Assembly: GCF_950295315.1 (NCBI RefSeq)
Contig: NC_080179.1
Span: forward strand, 68,721,680-68,785,679
DNA: 64,000 bases
Source of the DNA: Erinaceus europaeus
Taxonomy: Eukaryota > Chordata > Mammalia > Eulipotyphla > Erinaceidae
Reading direction: 5' to 3'
Position 1 is the first letter of the stretch, and each line of letters opens with the position of its first letter. Under the pieces are notes generated by a model. That model was not told the DNA's origin. It did not search any database and saw nothing but the letters and a program-made list of their open reading frames with translations. Shown here in pieces: positions 31,956-42,034 of this stretch. The position numbers were made by a program, and so were the translations under genes.

Positions 31956-33075
31956 AGAAAGGCATGTTCTTTAATCTGCTGATGAACTGAGCTGGGAAGA
32001 GTGACAAGCCATAGTGACAAAATAAGGACCTACAATGATCTCAATAGATTAAAAGGGTAGATAGCTTAGAACTATCAAGGTAAAACTTGATCTTGATCCC
32101 AAAAGCCAACAGCACAGCAAAGATGTTTCAGATCTAACAGCAGGCCCAAACCGTCTCCTGTTTTAACTAGTTGACTGGTGACTCAACAGCAGTGCATGTT
32201 TGCTGAAGCCATCACAGCCCACCACCTCTACCATCATCATCACCTTCACCACCATCACTGCCTTTATCACCACTTCCCTACCACCCACACCACCAAGCAT
32301 CACCACAGTAACAAAGCAAGGAGCTATTTGTCTGTTGGACGAGGGGTGGAGTTATTACCACCAAGTAATGTTCACAGTTCTGTGTGCCACATACACCGCC
32401 TGGACAATGCTCAAGGAGAGAGCAGTTTTGTAGAAGATGAAACTCCAAAATGCCGTGTGCTCAGAAAATAAAGAGACATCTGAGTTGATGAGTCTTGGAG
32501 TAGTGAAGTCTTAGGAGGAAGATGACGAAAATTTCCAAATGAACCAACGACTGTCACACGGTAAAAGCAATTTAGATTGCTTCACAGAACTTCAAAAGAC
32601 AGGACTAGAACCAGTAACGTCAATTATAGTAAGAGAGACTTCAGCTTAATGAAGGGTTTCTCCAGTGATAGAGCTGTTTAAAAATAGGAAGTGTGACTCA
32701 GTGCGGTTGTGTTTACTGTTCTCAGGGTGTACAAGTGTGGGCTGATCGCTCATTGAGAGTGCGGACTAGGAGCTGAGCAGTACCTTGGTAGCTTGGTTTA
32801 GCACCTTTCATTCTGAGACTGGTATCATGGACCCTGGTTGGGAGCTGGGGCATCTGAGAAAAGATAGGAACAAGGATGTCGTGATTAGAGAGTGAGACCA
32901 CTGAAGGAGATGGCTTCAGTAAAATAGTGAAGATAATGGGATAGCTGGAAAGTGACTGTCGGGATTTGTGGTTCCCTGTTTAGGGCCTGTCTGTGGGACA
33001 GGATGAGAGAGTTGTAACACCTGAGAGGTTCTCCACTGGTATGAAGGATAAAGAGAAAGGCAGGTTTTTAAAAAA
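31956..33075. other. Mostly unique sequence with a CAT/CAC-rich patch
   Basis: 32210-32310 is a degenerate (CAC/CAT)n patch. A diverged SINE-C-like piece may lie at about 32740-32880. No gene is seen; the frames of 77-97 codons at 32178-32471 come from the triplet patch. Confidence 0.45.
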
Positions 33076-33079
33076 AAAT

Positions 33080-33617
33080 TATTTATTCCTTTTCGTTGCT
33101 TTTTTATTTATTTTTATTTTTAAAAATATTTTCTCTTTTATATATTTATTTATTCCCTTTTGTTGCCCTTGCTGTTTTATTGTTGTAGTTATTGTTGTCG
33201 TCGTTGTTGGATAGGACAGAGAGCAATGGAGAGAGGAGGAGAAGACAGAGAGGAGGAGAGAAAGATAGACACCTGCAGACCTGCTTCACCGCTTGTGAAG
33301 CGACTCCCCTGCAGGTGGGGACCCGGGGGCTTGAACCGGGATCCTTAAGGGTCCTTGCGCTTTGTGCCACATGCGCTTAACGTGCTGCGCTACAGCCCGA
33401 CTCTCGTTGCTTTTTAATTGTTGTAGCTGTTGTTGGATAGGACAGAGAGAAATGGAGAGAGGAGGAGAGAGAGAGAGACCTGCAGACCTGCCTCACCGCC
33501 TGTAAAGTGATTTCCCTGCAGGTGGGGAGTCGGGGGCACGAACGGGGATCCTTACGCTGGTCCTTGTGCTTTGCACCACCTGGGCTTAACACGCTGCGCT
33601 ACTGCCCGACTCCCAGG
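33080..33617 (-). mobile_element. Two SINE-A copies in tandem, reverse
   Basis: A full copy covers about 33135-33402, and a second copy with a shortened body covers about 33403-33615. Both end in the head complement ('gctgcgctacagcccgactc', 'gctgcgctactgcccgactccc'). Confidence 0.9.
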
Positions 33618-33677
33618 TTTTGTTTTTTTAAGATAGCAAGGGAGGTGGGGATTGGCTGGCAGTAAAAGAGACCTCAG

Positions 33678-34029
33678 CGGGGGTCGGGCGGTGGCGCAGT
33701 GGGTTAAGCGCACGTGGCACAAAGCGCAAGGACCTGCATAAGGATCCCGGTTCAAGCCCCCGGGTCCCCACCTGCAGGAGAGTCGCTTCACAGGCGGTGA
33801 AGCAGGTCTGCAGGTGTCTATCTTTCTCTCCCCCTCTCTGTCTTCCCCTCCTCTCTCCATTTCTCTCTGTCCTATCCAACAACAACGAACAACATCAACA
33901 ATCAACAATGGTAATAATAATAACCACAACGAGGCTACAACAACAAGGGCAACAAAAGGGGGAAAAAATGGCCTCCAGGAGTGGTGGATTCATGGTGCAG
34001 GCACCGAGCCCAGCAATAACCCTGGAGGA

Positions 34030-34035
<6 letters not shown>
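33678..34035 (+). mobile_element. SINE-A, long subtype
   Basis: It is one of the least diverged copies: head 'ggggtcgggcggtggcgcagtgg', intact B-box, and distal segment with 'gcctccaggagtggtggattcatgg'. A (GA)n run follows at 34039-34065. It lies about 60 bases from reverse copies, forming a large inverted repeat. Confidence 0.93.
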
Positions 34036-34069
<34 letters not shown>

Positions 34070-34765
34070 CAGCACTGAAACTTCCTTCACTATGTGGGAG
34101 CCAGGTTTGAATCTGGGTCGTATATGTGACAAAACATTGCACTATCAAGGTGAGCTATTTTTTCTCCCAAGAAAGGCAGAATTGGTTTTATTATTTGTTT
34201 TGTATGCCAGAACCTCACACATGTGTGATTTGCCACTCTGAGTCAATTTCTTTCAGATAAACAGAGAGAAGGACACCACAGTACCAAAGCTTTTCCTATT
34301 GCACCAAATGAGGTGCACTATATGAGGTGTATGCCTATGAGGTGCCAGGGGCTTGAACGTGGGATGGGTAAGGCTGGTGATGTACTAGGCCAACCTGAAA
34401 GGCAGATTTCAATAGAAGTAGCATGTATAGAGAAGAAATACTAACCTAAGAGATTGTAATAGAACAGAAAGGCAGGAAGTAGTTAAGAGGCAGCGAAGTG
34501 ATCAGAAGTGGGTGGAAAGGGTGTTTGTTGGAATGCCTGAGAATCCTGGAGCAGGTGCAAAGGAGTTTGGGACTGGAATAAATAGGGAGAACTAAGCCAG
34601 CAGGGATTGCACAGCTGGGGAAATGGTTCCACTGGATTTGCATGTTTTAGGTGCCTGGTGTAATCCCCAATACTGCTTATGCCAGGGTGGTGTTCTGGCT
34701 TCTGCCTTGTTTCTATCTCTTTCTCTCTATCTCATGTGAAATTCTCAGCCTTTCTCATATGGAAC
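34036..34765. other. SINE remnants and unique sequence
   Basis: 34070-34160 and 34230-34400 look like diverged reverse SINE bodies ('ggtgccaggggcttgaacgtgggatg'). 34620-34740 is a SINE-C-like copy. The remainder shows no feature. Confidence 0.4.
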
Positions 34766-34782
34766 AAGCAAATATTTTTTAA

Positions 34783-35057
34783 AAATATTTTTAAAATATT
34801 TATTCCCTTTTGTCACCCTTGTTGTTTTATTGTAGTTGTTATTGTTGTCATCGTTGTTGGATAGGACAGAGAGAAATGGAGAGAGGAGGGGAAGACAGAG
34901 AGGGGGAGAGAAAGATAGACACCTGCAGACCTGCTTCACCGCCTGTGAAGCGACTCCCCTGAAGGTGGGGAGCCGGGGGCTGGAACCGGGATCCTTATGC
35001 CGGTCTTTGCACTTTGTGCCACATGCGCTTAACCCGCTGCACTGCCGCCCGACTCTC
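34783..35057 (-). mobile_element. SINE-A with target-site duplication
   Basis: It is flanked by CAAGCAAATATTTTTT at about 34765-34780 and 35058-35073. The reverse signature is complete. An AGGA/AAAG microsatellite follows at 35075-35125. Confidence 0.92.
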
Positions 35058-35328
35058 AAGCAAATATTTTTTTAAAAGAAAGAAAAAAGGAAAGGAAGGA
35101 AGGAAGGAAGAAAGAAAGAAAGCAAGCTGGGAAAAGAAGGTCAGTTTGAGTACAGAAGAGAAACAGCTTTGGAATTCAGGCTCCAGTTATCTGGGCTGCC
35201 TCTGTTACCAGCACCGAACACCCCTTCTCCTATGTTTGCTTTGCACATGAAAGTTTGTGCTAGTTTGTAGAATGCTCTGAATTCTTTCCCTGTGTTAACA
35301 CTTGGGCAGAAACCTGACTTCAGGGGCC

Positions 35329-35537
35329 AGGCGGTGGTGCACCTGGTTGAGCGCACACATTACAGTGCACAAGGACTAGGGTTCAAGCCCCTGGTCCCCA
35401 CCTGCAGAGGGAGAGCTTCATGAGTAGTAAAGCAGGGCTACAAGTGTCTCCCTCTCTATCTCCCCCTTCCTCTCAATCTCTCTCTGTTTCTATCCAATAA
35501 TAAAATACAATTAAAAAAAAAGTTCAAAAATTTAAAA
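35329..35537 (+). mobile_element. SINE-B with a perfect 21-bp target-site duplication
   Basis: The duplication (35308-35328 and 35538-35558, beginning AGAAACCTGACTTCAGGG) is identical over 21 bases. The element reads 'aggcggtggtgcacctggttgagcg', 'gttcaagcccctggtcccc', a CT body and 'atccaataataaaatac'. The perfect duplication suggests a fairly recent insertion, so this family was active late in the lineage. Confidence 0.95.
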
Positions 35538-35749
35538 AGAAACCTGACTTCAGGGGCCTCACCTTCTTCATCCTTGTTTTGTAAGCTCCTACCTGGGGAA
35601 CCAAGTCAAGGGTAAGTCCTGATAGTGTCTGACAGCCTGGCCACCACTGGAAGAAGATTCTGAGTACAGGTATGAAAAAGAGGAGGCAGGGAAGAGGCAG
35701 GGAAGAGTGGCATGTCACAGTAATGGAAGGGGGGAAGCCAGCCTTTCTT

Positions 35750-36035
35750 TTACAGAAAGGGAAAATACAAAGTAGAACTTGGATGCCTTTTTTTAACATA
35801 TTGTATCAAAACAAAGGACTCTGGAAAAGGAGGACAGAGAGGAGCCTGGGGAGAGGGAACACAACAGCGCTATGGGGTCCTTGTGCATGATGGCAGCAAT
35901 CAACCTAAGTTGGGAGGTAGAGCAGTCCACAGACACCTACCATGGGGAGATGAGAAATTATACCTGTGTCAACAACTGTACTATAAACCATTAACCCCCC
36001 CCACACCCCAATAAAATGGTTTTGAAAAAAAGGAA
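35750..36035 (+). mobile_element. L1 3' UTR end
   Basis: 'acatattgtatcaaaacaaaggactctgg', 'gtgcatgatggcagcaatcaac' and 'tatacctgtgtcaacaactgtactataaacc' parallel the L1 3' ends at 40.6-40.8 and 63.8-63.9 kb. It closes with AATAAA (36010-36015) and an A-rich tail. Confidence 0.7.
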
Positions 36036-36039
36036 TATT

Positions 36040-36240
36040 GAGTCTGGGTAAAGTGCCCGCTTTGTCATTCCTGCAAACCAAGTTTGAGTCTCTACCCATC
36101 ACAGTAGAGGACGATTTTGTGTCCTGGTGTCTTCCTGTTGGTCTTTCTGTCTGTCTCTGTCTAAAAGATACCATCCTGTTTTCACCAAAATGGTGAAGCC
36201 ACAGGGAGAACAATAATAAATAAGTAAATAAATAAATATG
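36040..36240 (+). mobile_element. SINE-C-like element
   Basis: 'gtctgggtaaagtgcccgctttgtcattcctg' is followed by 'ctctaccc', 'ggtcttt(ctgt)n' and 'atggtgaagccacaggg', ending in (AAAT)n at 36213-36238. Confidence 0.6.
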
Positions 36241-36284
36241 CCATGCTTTTGTGAGAGCGATTTTGTGGGTTTTTTCTTTTTCTT

Positions 36285-36442
36285 TTCTTCTTCTTCTTCT
36301 TCTTCTTCTTCTTCTTCTTCTTCTTCTTCTTCTTCTTCCTCCTCCTCCTCCTCCTCCTCCTCCTCCTCCTCCTCCTCCTCCTCCTCCTCCTCTTCTTCTT
36401 CTTCTTCTTCTTCTTCTTCTTCTTCTTCTTCTTCTTCTTCTT
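36285..36442. repeat. Triplet tract TTC(n)-TCC(n)-TTC(n)
   Basis: About 158 uninterrupted pyrimidines on the + strand fall in three near-equal blocks: TTC at 36285-36337, TCC at 36338-36391 and TTC at 36392-36442. The arrangement is almost mirror-symmetric. Open frames through it (poly-Ser, poly-Leu/Pro, poly-Glu, poly-Lys/Arg) are artefacts. Confidence 0.97.
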
Positions 36443-36444
36443 TT

Positions 36445-37530
36445 TTTGTGATTTCAGGGTCTGGACTATGCTTATCACATAGTGGAATTTGATCAGTATT
36501 ATGTGGCCAGTAGAAACAGAACTGGGTCCAGGCATGGTTCTTCATTCCTGGAAAGCTGATTCCCATGACACATCACTTTCCAATGATCTCCACTCATCCG
36601 TTTTCCTATCTCTGTCATCCAGACAAGGATTTCCTGTCCGGACCTAACACAGACTCCTAGGCAGAAACATAGATTCTGAAAGAAAAGGAAGCCACAAGTA
36701 AAGAGGAAACACTTTTCTTTTTTCAAATCTTAGGAAGTTCTGTCCTAGTAGTAGCCAAGATTTAGCAGCAAGTAGATATCTGTAGATTACCTTTCTTAGA
36801 AGAGTCACTAAAAATGTTCACATATATATGGCTGTCAGAAAGTCCTTGTGCAATGTGAATGACTTTGTAAAACAGCTGAAGGCATACTAAAGCCCATCTG
36901 CAGATGGCAGTTAGAGAGAAATTGCATTTTCATCTCACATTCCATTTGGACTTCAGTTCTTCTTAGCCATAGGGCAGAATTTGCCTGTTCTGCACAATAG
37001 CCACATTTTGCTTGTCATGGAATTGGAAATAAAATTACCCCATGTGCACTGTGGAAGATGGTTGGTTGTCTTCAACGTTAATATGTTTTCTTGTTCCAAA
37101 AAAAAAAAAAAAAGCATTCTTACAAATTGTTCCAACAATTCTCCTGGGTCTAAGTCATACAATTTAAATCATAAGGATGGTAGGAAGTCCTCTCCTCATT
37201 CTAATTTGTCTTTGAAGGTTGTTTAGACAAACCCTTCACAGAGAAGTTCTATTCTTTGTTCTGCATAGTCAGGGTTCACATGCCTGCTTGAATACCAGGG
37301 AAAAAAATATTTTGTGTGTGTCCCTTTGTCCCTGGCAGAGCAAGGGTAATATGTAAGGGTCGTTCTCAGCTCCATTCCACCTGTGCTCTTTCCAGCAAGA
37401 GGAAATTATGAGCACTAATATCAACAGATGCAGCCTATGTGATCTACCCATGGTTCTGCTCTTCTGGTTGCCTGGGGCTTGAGCAATATGTATTTATGTT
37501 GACAGAGTCCTCCTAGGTCAGGTTCGAGCC
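36445..37530. other. Repeat-poor sequence, candidate conserved non-coding DNA
   Basis: Over 1 kb carries no SINE, with only a short poly(A) at 37099-37113. The block 36820-37090 ('ggaaataaaattaccccatgtgc') looks unique and AT-balanced. No gene is recognised. Confidence 0.4.
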
Positions 37531-37534
37531 ACGA

Positions 37535-37810
37535 GAGGTCTTTGTTTTTCCCATCAGGGTTATCACTGGTGCCTGCATCAGTGCCTGCACTGTTCTACTG
37601 CTCCTGGTGGCCATTTTTTTTTTTTTCCACAGAGGATGAGAGAGAGAAAGAAAGGAAAAGAGTGATAAAGAAAAGGAGAGGCAGCTGCACCACTGCTGCA
37701 CCACTTGTGAAGCTTCCCCTTTGCCGGTGAAGACTGGGAACTTGAAGCTGGGTCCTCACACATCCTAACATGTGTACTCCACCAGGTGCACCAGCACCCA
37801 GTTCCTCCAG
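37535..37810 (-). mobile_element. Reverse SINE (SINE-B-like)
   Basis: 'ttttcccatcagggttatcactgg', a GA-rich body, 'gaagactgggaacttgaagctggg' and 'caccaggtgcaccagcacccag' form a reverse tRNA-derived SINE. A GTT/ATT run follows at 37820-37858. Confidence 0.75.
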
Positions 37811-37859
37811 AGTGTAGCTGTTGTTGCTATTGTTGTTGTTGTTATTATTATTATTATTG

Positions 37860-38025
37860 ACAAAGAAGATATTGTCAGTGAGTGGGGAAGTTGCTCAACT
37901 GAGGCTCACCTGTCTAAGGCTTCCAGTTTGAGTCCCATCATGGGATATTCCAGAGTGGTATTATGGTTTCTCTTTGTCATCTGAAACCCTTTCTGTCTAG
38001 CTAATATAAAAATCAAAAAAAGAAG
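37860..38025 (+). mobile_element. Degraded SINE-C-like element
   Basis: 'gtgagtggggaagttgctcaactgaggc' is followed by 'agtttgagtcccatcatgggatattccagagtggtattatgg', with an A-rich end near 38020. Moderate support. Confidence 0.5.
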
Positions 38026-39095
38026 TCTTGGAAAGATGCTATTCTCATAAGTAGATTTATATGAAGACCAGACTCCTTCTGAGACTCTAATGTGGGAGAA
38101 ATAAATCTCTGTCCTACTTCTCCAGGCAAAGGGAGACATGACCTGGAAGAAATCCTCAGAAAAGCTACCCCATAGACAGTGTCTTTGTGAGTTGTTACTT
38201 TGAATCATTTTGTGGTCAGGAGGGAATCCTGAGCCTCACAAATAGAAAGTGCCTAATAAGATGGATAACAGGGGAGCAGAAAATCTGATTAGACAGACAA
38301 CTCAGCCTAATCAGAAAATAACCGCACAGGCTGCACACCAAACTGCTGTTCTCAGCTGATTACCGCTGCCAGCCTTCCCCCTGAGCTTGCTTTCTCCTTC
38401 TTAATCTTCATTTTCTTCCCCACCTTCCCCACCCCCGCTCAGTATCCTGGTTTTAGGTTTCTAGCAATGTTGGCTTGTGATTTTGCTACAAATGCAAATG
38501 CAATTTTGGCTATGAGCCGGGCTAAAAAAGACATCTGTGTAAATATATTTGGCTATGTAATCTCATCCCACCTCAGCCTACAATCTCTGAGAGGATTAAC
38601 TGAAAGCCTATTGCCCAGGTAAATTTGCAATGACAGAAACCCATGTGAGCCCCTGGTTGGTTAAGCAGACCATTATAATCAGATTTCCAAAGCAGGAAAG
38701 GTATATTCTTTGTAGAGCAAGGTGGGGTGGGCAGCTCATTCATCCCCTTTTTTCAAAGTGGGCAGCAGTAGGCAAAGGTGGGCCTTATATCTTTCATTGC
38801 TGGATCATTTAATGATATAAACTATATGCAAAATGATCCAGCAAAGCTGAGCCTTGGTAAGATCAGAGTCAGGGATCAGGAAGTGTTTAATACCTGCTAA
38901 GTGTGCAGGAAGCCTTGAGCCAAGACAAGATTGTTAACCAGTTTCTCCAGCCAGAAGTGGTGAGGCCAGACTTGCCAGCACAGACAGGCCTCCGAGCACA
39001 TACCTCTCCCCTTGCCTAGGGCCTCTTCCACTGCAAGGGACCACCAGGATGACTGGAGAGTCATTGGATCACAAATAATATCTTAATGACTTGTC
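38026..39095. other. Repeat-free block with POU/homeodomain sites, candidate enhancer
   Basis: About 1.07 kb without any recognisable transposon, unusual for this window. It contains an exact octamer ATGCAAAT at 38492-38499 inside 'aaatgcaaatgcaatttt', TAATC cores at 38288 and 38312, and further ATTA and TAAT cores. Absence of repeats plus clustered developmental motifs is typical of conserved non-coding elements, but conservation cannot be measured here. Confidence 0.45.
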
Positions 39096-39112
39096 AGGCC
39101 TCTGACAACTTT

Positions 39113-39400
39113 TTTAAAAAATATTTATTGTATTTATTTATTCCCTTTTGTTGCCCTTGTTGTTTTATTGTTGTAGCTATTATTGTTGTTGTCGTTGTTG
39201 GATAGGACAGAGAGAAATGGAGAGAGGAGGGGAAGACAGAGAGGAGGAGAGAAAGATAGACACCTGCAGACCTGCTTCACCGCCTGTGAAGCTACTCCCC
39301 TGCAGGTGGGGAGCCGGGGTTTGAACCGGGATCCTTATGCCGGTCCTTGTGCTTTGCGCCACCTGTGCTTAACCTGCTGTGCTACAGCCCGACTCCCCAT
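39113..39400 (-). mobile_element. SINE-A with perfect 16-bp target-site duplication
   Basis: GGCCTCTGACAACTTT occurs at 39097-39112 and 39401-39416. The element is intact, with CpG-containing head and B-box, so it is young. It inserted at the edge of the repeat-free block. Confidence 0.95.
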
Positions 39401-39416
39401 GGCCTCTGACAACTTT

Positions 39417-39850
39417 CATCATCAAGTAAGAGAAATGATGCCACGATGCAGAGATAGCAAAGTCCCACAGGCCTATTAATTGCAATGTCCACCTAACTGA
39501 GAGTTAGTCAGTATGGGCTATGTGCAGCTACCCTAATCCAGCAACAGCAGATGTGCTGACAAAGGGCCTGTATGAGGCTCTCCCCTGGGGTCTGGCTGGC
39601 ACTGCTTCCTACAGTACAGATGGTAGCTTACACCTGTCAGGGGAAGGCCACATGCAGAGAGACCTAGGCTGGTGATTCCTACAAGGCCTGGGTATATTCC
39701 AGTGACTTCAACTCACTGGAAAGATGTTGGTTAAATTGCTTCAATTCTTGTCTGCAGGGCAAGTAACTTCATGGGAAATTTGCTTACATAATTTCATGGA
39801 TGTTCTAGAAAAAAAAAAAAGAATATAAAAGTGGTTGTAGGAGATGTGAA
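39417..39850. other. Unique sequence
   Basis: No gene or repeat recognised, apart from an A-rich run at 39810-39821. Confidence 0.5.
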
Positions 39851-39859
39851 TTCACTCTC

Positions 39860-40200
39860 CACCCCATCTTACATGGAGCTTGAAGATATCATGTCAAGTG
39901 AGATGAGTAAGAAATAAAAGGATGAATATGGGATGATCTCACTCACAGCCAGAAGTTGAAAAACAAAATCAGAAGGGAAAACACTAAGCAGAACTTGGAC
40001 TGGAGTTGGTGTATTGCACCAAAGTAAAAGACTCTGGGGTGGGGGGAGGGTTCAGATCCTGGATCATGATGGTAGAGAAGGAACTAGTGGGGGTGGAATT
40101 ATTATGTGGAAAACTGGGAAATGTTATGCATGTACAAACTATTGTATTTTACTCTCGACTGTAAGCCATTAATCCTCCAATAAAGAAATTTTTAAAAAGG
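39860..40200 (+). mobile_element. L1 3' end
   Basis: 'gaatatgggatgatctcactcacagccagaag', 'gtattgcaccaaagtaaaagactctggggtgggg' and 'ctgtaagccattaatcctccaataaagaaat' are the lineage's L1 3' UTR, the same as at 63.67-63.95 kb. 5' truncated. Confidence 0.85.
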
Positions 40201-40299
40201 GGCTTCAGGGGCTTCTGATAAAGTCAGATACATCTATTCTGGAACAGAAGCATATGGCCTGGAGCAGGTTAGTATACGTCTATTAAAAAGGGCTCATCT

Positions 40300-40800
40300 G
40301 GGCCCTGAAAGTGGCACAATGGATAAAGTGTTGGGCTCTCAAGTATGGGGTCTTGAGTTTCAAACCCTACATTACAAGAGCCAGAGTGATGCTCTGGTTT
40401 TCACTCTTTCTCTGTCATGAATAAATAAACATTTTAAAGACCCATACAAAATATCTGAGCAGCATTATTTATAATCTAAAATGGAAATAAATAAATATCA
40501 AAAGCATAAACAAAAGAGGTCTATCACACAATGGAATTCTAGTCAGCCATAAAAAAAATATATATGGAACTTAGGAAACAAGAAGAAGAAAGAGAAAAAT
40601 AAAAATAAAAATTGGGCTGGGTGTCGTGTATTGCAAAGGACACTGGGGGAGGAAATGGCATTGGGGTTCTGGTGCATGATGGTAGGAAAGGACCTAAACT
40701 GGGGGTGACAGTGTTTTGCAGACAAATATCATAGGGAGACAAGAAGTTATACCCATGTGTCAACAACTGTATTGTAAATCACTAACTTAGTATTGATTTG
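40300..40800 (+). mobile_element. SINE-C and a second L1 3' end
   Basis: SINE-C at about 40300-40440 ends in an AAATAAAC tail. L1 sequence at about 40445-40790 includes 'acacaatggaattctagtcagccataaa' and 'ggtgcatgatggtaggaaaggacc', with the poly(A)-proximal end near 40785. Confidence 0.75.
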
Positions 40801-41470
40801 TGGGGGAAAAAAAGTACAAAGGCATGGGTATTTTCTATATGTTATGCGAAGCAAAAAAAAACTAGAGAAATGGTTCTTTCTTTTTTTTTTTTTTTTTTTT
40901 TACTATACTCTAAATTCTTCTTTGGCAGTAGAGTAGAGTGGATAACTTTATTTACAAATGTAGAAATGCAAAATAGAACAATCACTTTGCAAACCAGTCT
41001 GACAGTTTCTTATACGGCTAAATAGATACTTCTTTCAAAAACCCAGCAATACTGCTTCTTGGTTTTTGCCTTTTATTTTCTTTTTCTTTTTTTTTTTTTA
41101 AAGATTTTATTTATTTATTCATGAGAAGTGATAGAGGAGAGAGAACCAGACGTCACTCTGGCACATGTGCTGCCGGGGATCGAACTCAGGACCTCATGCT
41201 TGAGAGTCCAAAGCCTTATCACTGCGCCACCTCCCGGAGCACTATTTTCTTTTAACCTAAGTGAGATAAAACCTCTGTTCACATGAAATTCTGTACAGGA
41301 AAGTTTAGAATGGTTTCATTTATAATAGTCAAGTACTGTAAACAACCCAAGTCTCTCAACTGAGGAATGATAAGCAAACTGTGCTGAATCAATATAAATG
41401 GAATGTGGTGGTTAGCAATAAGAAAAGAGCACACAGTGATAACTTAAGTATGGTTTGCAGGCTCTATGTT
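40801..41470. mobile_element. Old L1 3' fragment interrupted by a reverse SINE of a fourth type
   Basis: L1M-like text at 40970-41065 and 41245-41470 ('ctttgcaaaccagtctgacag', 'gtcaagtactgtaaacaacccaagtc') is split by a SINE at about 41085-41245. That SINE carries 'aaagattttatttatttattcatgagaag', 'gccggggatcgaactcaggacc' and 'cactgcgccacctcccgg', a tRNA-derived element unlike SINE-A, -B or -C. Confidence 0.75.
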
Positions 41471-41534
41471 AATGAAAGAAACAAAATCCAAAAGGGACAC
41501 TCCTACTCAGTAATTCCATATATACTGCATTCTT

Positions 41535-41612
41535 TTGGGTTATCAGAAAAGTCATGATGCACCTTTGCATAGAAAAACAGAAAAATACTTCATGACTTTT
41601 CCAACAACCCAA
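41535..41612. mobile_element. Mariner-like MITE, 78 bp
   Basis: The terminal inverted repeats start TTGGGTTATCAGAAAAGTCA on the left and, on the other strand from the right, TTGGGTTGTTGGAAAAGTCA. They agree at 20 of the first 23 positions. It has the size and palindromic form of MADE1-type non-autonomous mariner copies. It is inserted in the L1M fragment. The diverged sister copy is at 28303-28373. Confidence 0.75.
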
Positions 41613-42030
41613 CAGAAATGATACTACTAATAACAGCCCAGTGGTGAATGGTGTTAAGCGATCCAGCAGGTGACAAAGGCTCTGGGGAAAATTGAGGAAA
41701 GTTGGAAATGTTCTATATGAGATTATGATGCTGATTATACAACTCTGTCCACTTATCAAAACTCACAGTAGTGTCGCCCTGGCTTTGTCCCTCAGCAGTA
41801 ACTGCATAAGTTAAAGGAAACATAGTAAGGAAATCGCCTGGGGAGAAATTTTGATGAATTAGACTCAGAGAAATAACCACCAGGAGACTTGGCTATTTGA
41901 TTTGGATACCTGTTCATTAGATTATGGAAATAATCCTTCTTGGGAAGAAGACCTGACTCTCAGGAAAATAATGTCTTGGATTTGGTTGGACTAAGCTGAG
42001 GTTAGGCACTGACCCATACATTTAAAAGAT
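41613..42030. other. Unique or old L1-derived sequence
   Basis: The first 100 bases ('gtggtgaatggtgttaagcgatccagc') likely continue the old L1. The rest shows nothing recognisable. Confidence 0.4.
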
Positions 42031-42034
42031 TTTT

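Noticed and set aside
32178..32471. Histidine-rich 97-codon open frame
   Set aside because: It is driven by a degenerate CAC/CAT triplet patch and has no other coding feature.
33676..33765. tRNA gene
   Set aside because: The A- and B-box-like text belongs to the head of SINE-A and cannot fold into a full cloverleaf with a proper 3' acceptor. The same head occurs dozens of times.
36099..36566. Poly-Glu, poly-Lys/Arg, poly-Ser and poly-Leu/Pro open frames
   Set aside because: All come from the TTC/TCC triplet tract read in different frames.
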